From positions 1 through 64,000 of the forward strand of contig LVAO01000001.1 of NCBI GenBank assembly GCA_001604065.1: a DNA stretch of 64,000 bases, in the 5' to 3' direction. The DNA is from Clostridiales bacterium Firm_09. GTDB taxonomy: Bacteria; Bacillota; Clostridia; Christensenellales; DTU072. Positions 62,477-64,000 of this stretch are shown piece by piece (the first letter of the stretch is position 1; each line of letters begins with the position of its first letter). A program made the position numbers and the translations under genes. The notes under the pieces are model-generated. The model saw nothing but the letters and a program-made list of their open reading frames with translations, was not told the origin of the DNA and searched no databases.

Positions 62477-63469
62477 ATGGGCGTAGTGCTTGAAGTAAAA
62501 AACCTGACCAAAGTATACAGCAGCCATAAAGGGTTGTCCCGCGCAAAGACTTTGCGGGCGGTGGACAATATTTCATTTGAAGTGCATGAGGGCGAAGTGG
62601 TTGGTTTTATCGGCCCGAATGGCGCCGGGAAATCGACAACCATCAAAATGATCACCGGTCTGGCAAAACCGACATCCGGCGAAATAAAGATATGCGGATA
62701 TTCGGTTGATAAGAATCATGTTGAAGCAATGAAGTATGTCGGCGGAGTCATCGAAACGCCGGATATGTACGGTGATATCAGCGGCGAAAACAATCTGAAA
62801 TATCTTGTCACCCTGCATCCCAGAGAAACGATGGTGGATATCAACGACCCAGCGCTTTCTTTGCTGACCAAAAAAGAGATTGACAAAAAACGCGTAGAGG
62901 ATGTGCTCCGCATGGTCGGCCTTTGGGAACGCAGGACCGACCTTGTACGCAGATATTCGCTCGGCATGAAGCAGCGGCTGGGCATCGCTCAGGCGCTGCT
63001 GAGCAAGCCCAAGCTTCTTGTGCTGGATGAGCCGGCAAACGGTCTGGACCCTGCCGGTATCATTTATATCCGGACCTTGTTAAGAAAACTTGCAGAGGTT
63101 TATAAGATGGGCATTCTGGTTTCCAGCCACCAGCTGTCCGAGCTGCAGCTTATGTGCACTCGTGTTCTTGTCATTTCCAATGGAAAAATCACAGCAGAAA
63201 AGAATATGGATGAGCTGGCGCAGGATGAGACAGGCGCTCATATCATCACGCTTGTGACAGACAGACCACAGGAATCCGCAGAGTTCCTGCAGACAAAATT
63301 TGGTCTGCATCCCCAAATAGAGGGCAGTCAGATCAAGCTGAACACTTCCATTGATACCGGCACGATTACCAAAGAACTGGTGCTGGCAGGTTTTAATGTT
63401 CTGGGTGTCAATATCGAGAAGGTGCGTCTGGAAGATCTCTTCATGAATGCCACCAAGGAGGCCCGTTAA
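62477..63469 (+). CDS. ABC transporter ATP-binding protein (ABC-2 exporter type)
   Basis: This 330-residue ATPase has Walker A GPNGAGKST (about 53-61), signature YSLGMKQRLG and Walker B LLVLDEPANGLDP. The YSLGMKQR form and the C-terminal 100-residue extension are typical of CcmA/BcrA-like exporters with ABC-2 permeases. It starts after AAGGAGAAG and ends one base before the permease. The substrate is unknown; peptide, lipid or antibiotic export are options. Confidence 0.9.
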   Translation: MGVVLEVKNLTKVYSSHKGLSRAKTLRAVDNISFEVHEGEVVGFIGPNGAGKSTTIKMITGLAKPTSGEIKICGYSVDKNHVEAMKYVGGVIETPDMYGDISGENNLKYLVTLHPRETMVDINDPALSLLTKKEIDKKRVEDVLRMVGLWERRTDLVRRYSLGMKQRLGIAQALLSKPKLLVLDEPANGLDPAGIIYIRTLLRKLAEVYKMGILVSSHQLSELQLMCTRVLVISNGKITAEKNMDELAQDETGAHIITLVTDRPQESAEFLQTKFGLHPQIEGSQIKLNTSIDTGTITKELVLAGFNVLGVNIEKVRLEDLFMNATKEAR

Positions 63470-63470
63470 G

Positions 63471-64000
63471 ATGTTCAAGCAGCTTTATCTGGGAGAACTG
63501 AAAAAGCTTTTCAGCCTGAAGACAGCCATAATCATGTTGGTTCTGTTTCTTGCCGGCTATGCCATCGTAGGATTTTCGATGAATGCAGTTTCTGAATTAT
63601 CGATCACCAATCTCGGTTCGGAAGTGGAAGAGGGCAGTGCAGAGCTCAGCAATGTCATCCGTGTCAGCGAGTCCGAAGCGCAGATTCATTTGGGAGTCAA
63701 CCGTACGCTTCTGGAGAATGCAGAAAAAGAAAAAAAGGAGCTTGGTTTCAAATATTATACTTCTTTCCTCAGCCATTCTGACAGCATTTATTACTATAAG
63801 AGCCAGATTGCCATCTATGAATATATCATAGAGAACGAATTATATGATACAGACATCGTATATTATGACAGCACGCTGTTTGCTCTCAACTTTTTGTCCG
63901 GACAAAACGCCGGCGGATATGCAATTGTCATGCTGGGCGTGTTTTCGTTTCTCCTGACAATTTATGCGTTAATCATTGGTTCGGGTGCATATGCCAACGA
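63471..64000 (+). CDS. ABC-2 type permease, partial (runs off the window)
   Basis: The first 176 codons are present. An N-terminal cytoplasmic segment (FKQLYLGELKKLFSLK) leads to a helix at about 17-38, a long polar extracytoplasmic region (about 40-145) and a second helix around 147-172, the usual plan of ABC-2/BcrB-like permeases. AAGGAGG lies nine bases upstream of the ATG. It is coupled to the ATPase just upstream. Confidence 0.85.
   Translation, partial: MFKQLYLGELKKLFSLKTAIIMLVLFLAGYAIVGFSMNAVSELSITNLGSEVEEGSAELSNVIRVSESEAQIHLGVNRTLLENAEKEKKELGFKYYTSFLSHSDSIYYYKSQIAIYEYIIENELYDTDIVYYDSTLFALNFLSGQNAGGYAIVMLGVFSFLLTIYALIIGSGAYAN

Overview
The window looks like a chromosomal segment of an endospore-forming member of the Bacillota, most likely class Clostridia. 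Supporting signs are spmA/spmB, a SpoIIQ-like LytM protein, a DnaD plus DnaI/DnaC-type helicase-loader pair, a short HisG paired with HisZ, a PyrK/PyrD(1B) dihydroorotate dehydrogenase, strong AGGAGG ribosome-binding sites and consensus sigma-A promoters. I cannot place it to genus. There is no rRNA, CRISPR array, phage or insertion sequence, and coding density is high.

Layout. 0-9.3 kb: a lone alpha/beta hydrolase, class II fructose-bisphosphate aldolase, trmN6-rsmI, spmAB, then a hexuronate-type cluster (uxuA, SDR mannonate oxidoreductase, TIM-barrel isomerase, Gfo/Idh/MocA oxidoreductase) with a catabolite-repression-like site on the uxuA promoter. 9.4-15 kb: a GH13 alpha-glucosidase, gapdh and leuS. 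15-23.7 kb: a large surface lipoprotein (InlB-type and GLUG repeats), then a three-gene operon of an unrecognised 521-residue anchored protein with a MacB-like ABC ATPase and an FtsX-type permease. 23.8-28.7 kb: acyltransferase with zinc ribbon, tyrS, yigZ, branched-chain aminotransferase, recX. 28.7-36.2 kb: sodium symporter, SpoIIQ-like protein, TtcA-like enzyme with two half-size chromate transporters, DUF1858 protein with tRNA-Gln, AEC transporter with an unknown protein, and a Crp/Fnr regulator.

36.3-44 kb is a complete histidine operon (hisZGDCBHAF-IE) behind one consensus promoter that carries a palindrome. 44-53.5 kb is a complete de novo UMP operon (pyrB-pyrC-carA-carB-pyrK-pyrD-pyrF-pyrE) with many overlapping start/stop codons. 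53.5-64 kb: small membrane protein, a second GH13 paralogue, a PC4/YdbC-like protein, a dnaC/dnaI-like loader with an expanded DnaD, a divergent 1129-residue Rad50-like coiled-coil protein whose ATPase motifs are degenerate, and the start of an ABC exporter.

The most unusual signals are: several genes whose -10 box lies only 6-8 nt before the ATG with no Shine-Dalgarno, implying leaderless mRNAs; the Rad50-like protein with an intact CxxC hook but no P-loop; the DnaD protein with four tandem C-terminal-type modules; and the unknown protein/ABC operon. All functional calls rest on motif and family recognition by eye; no database search was run.
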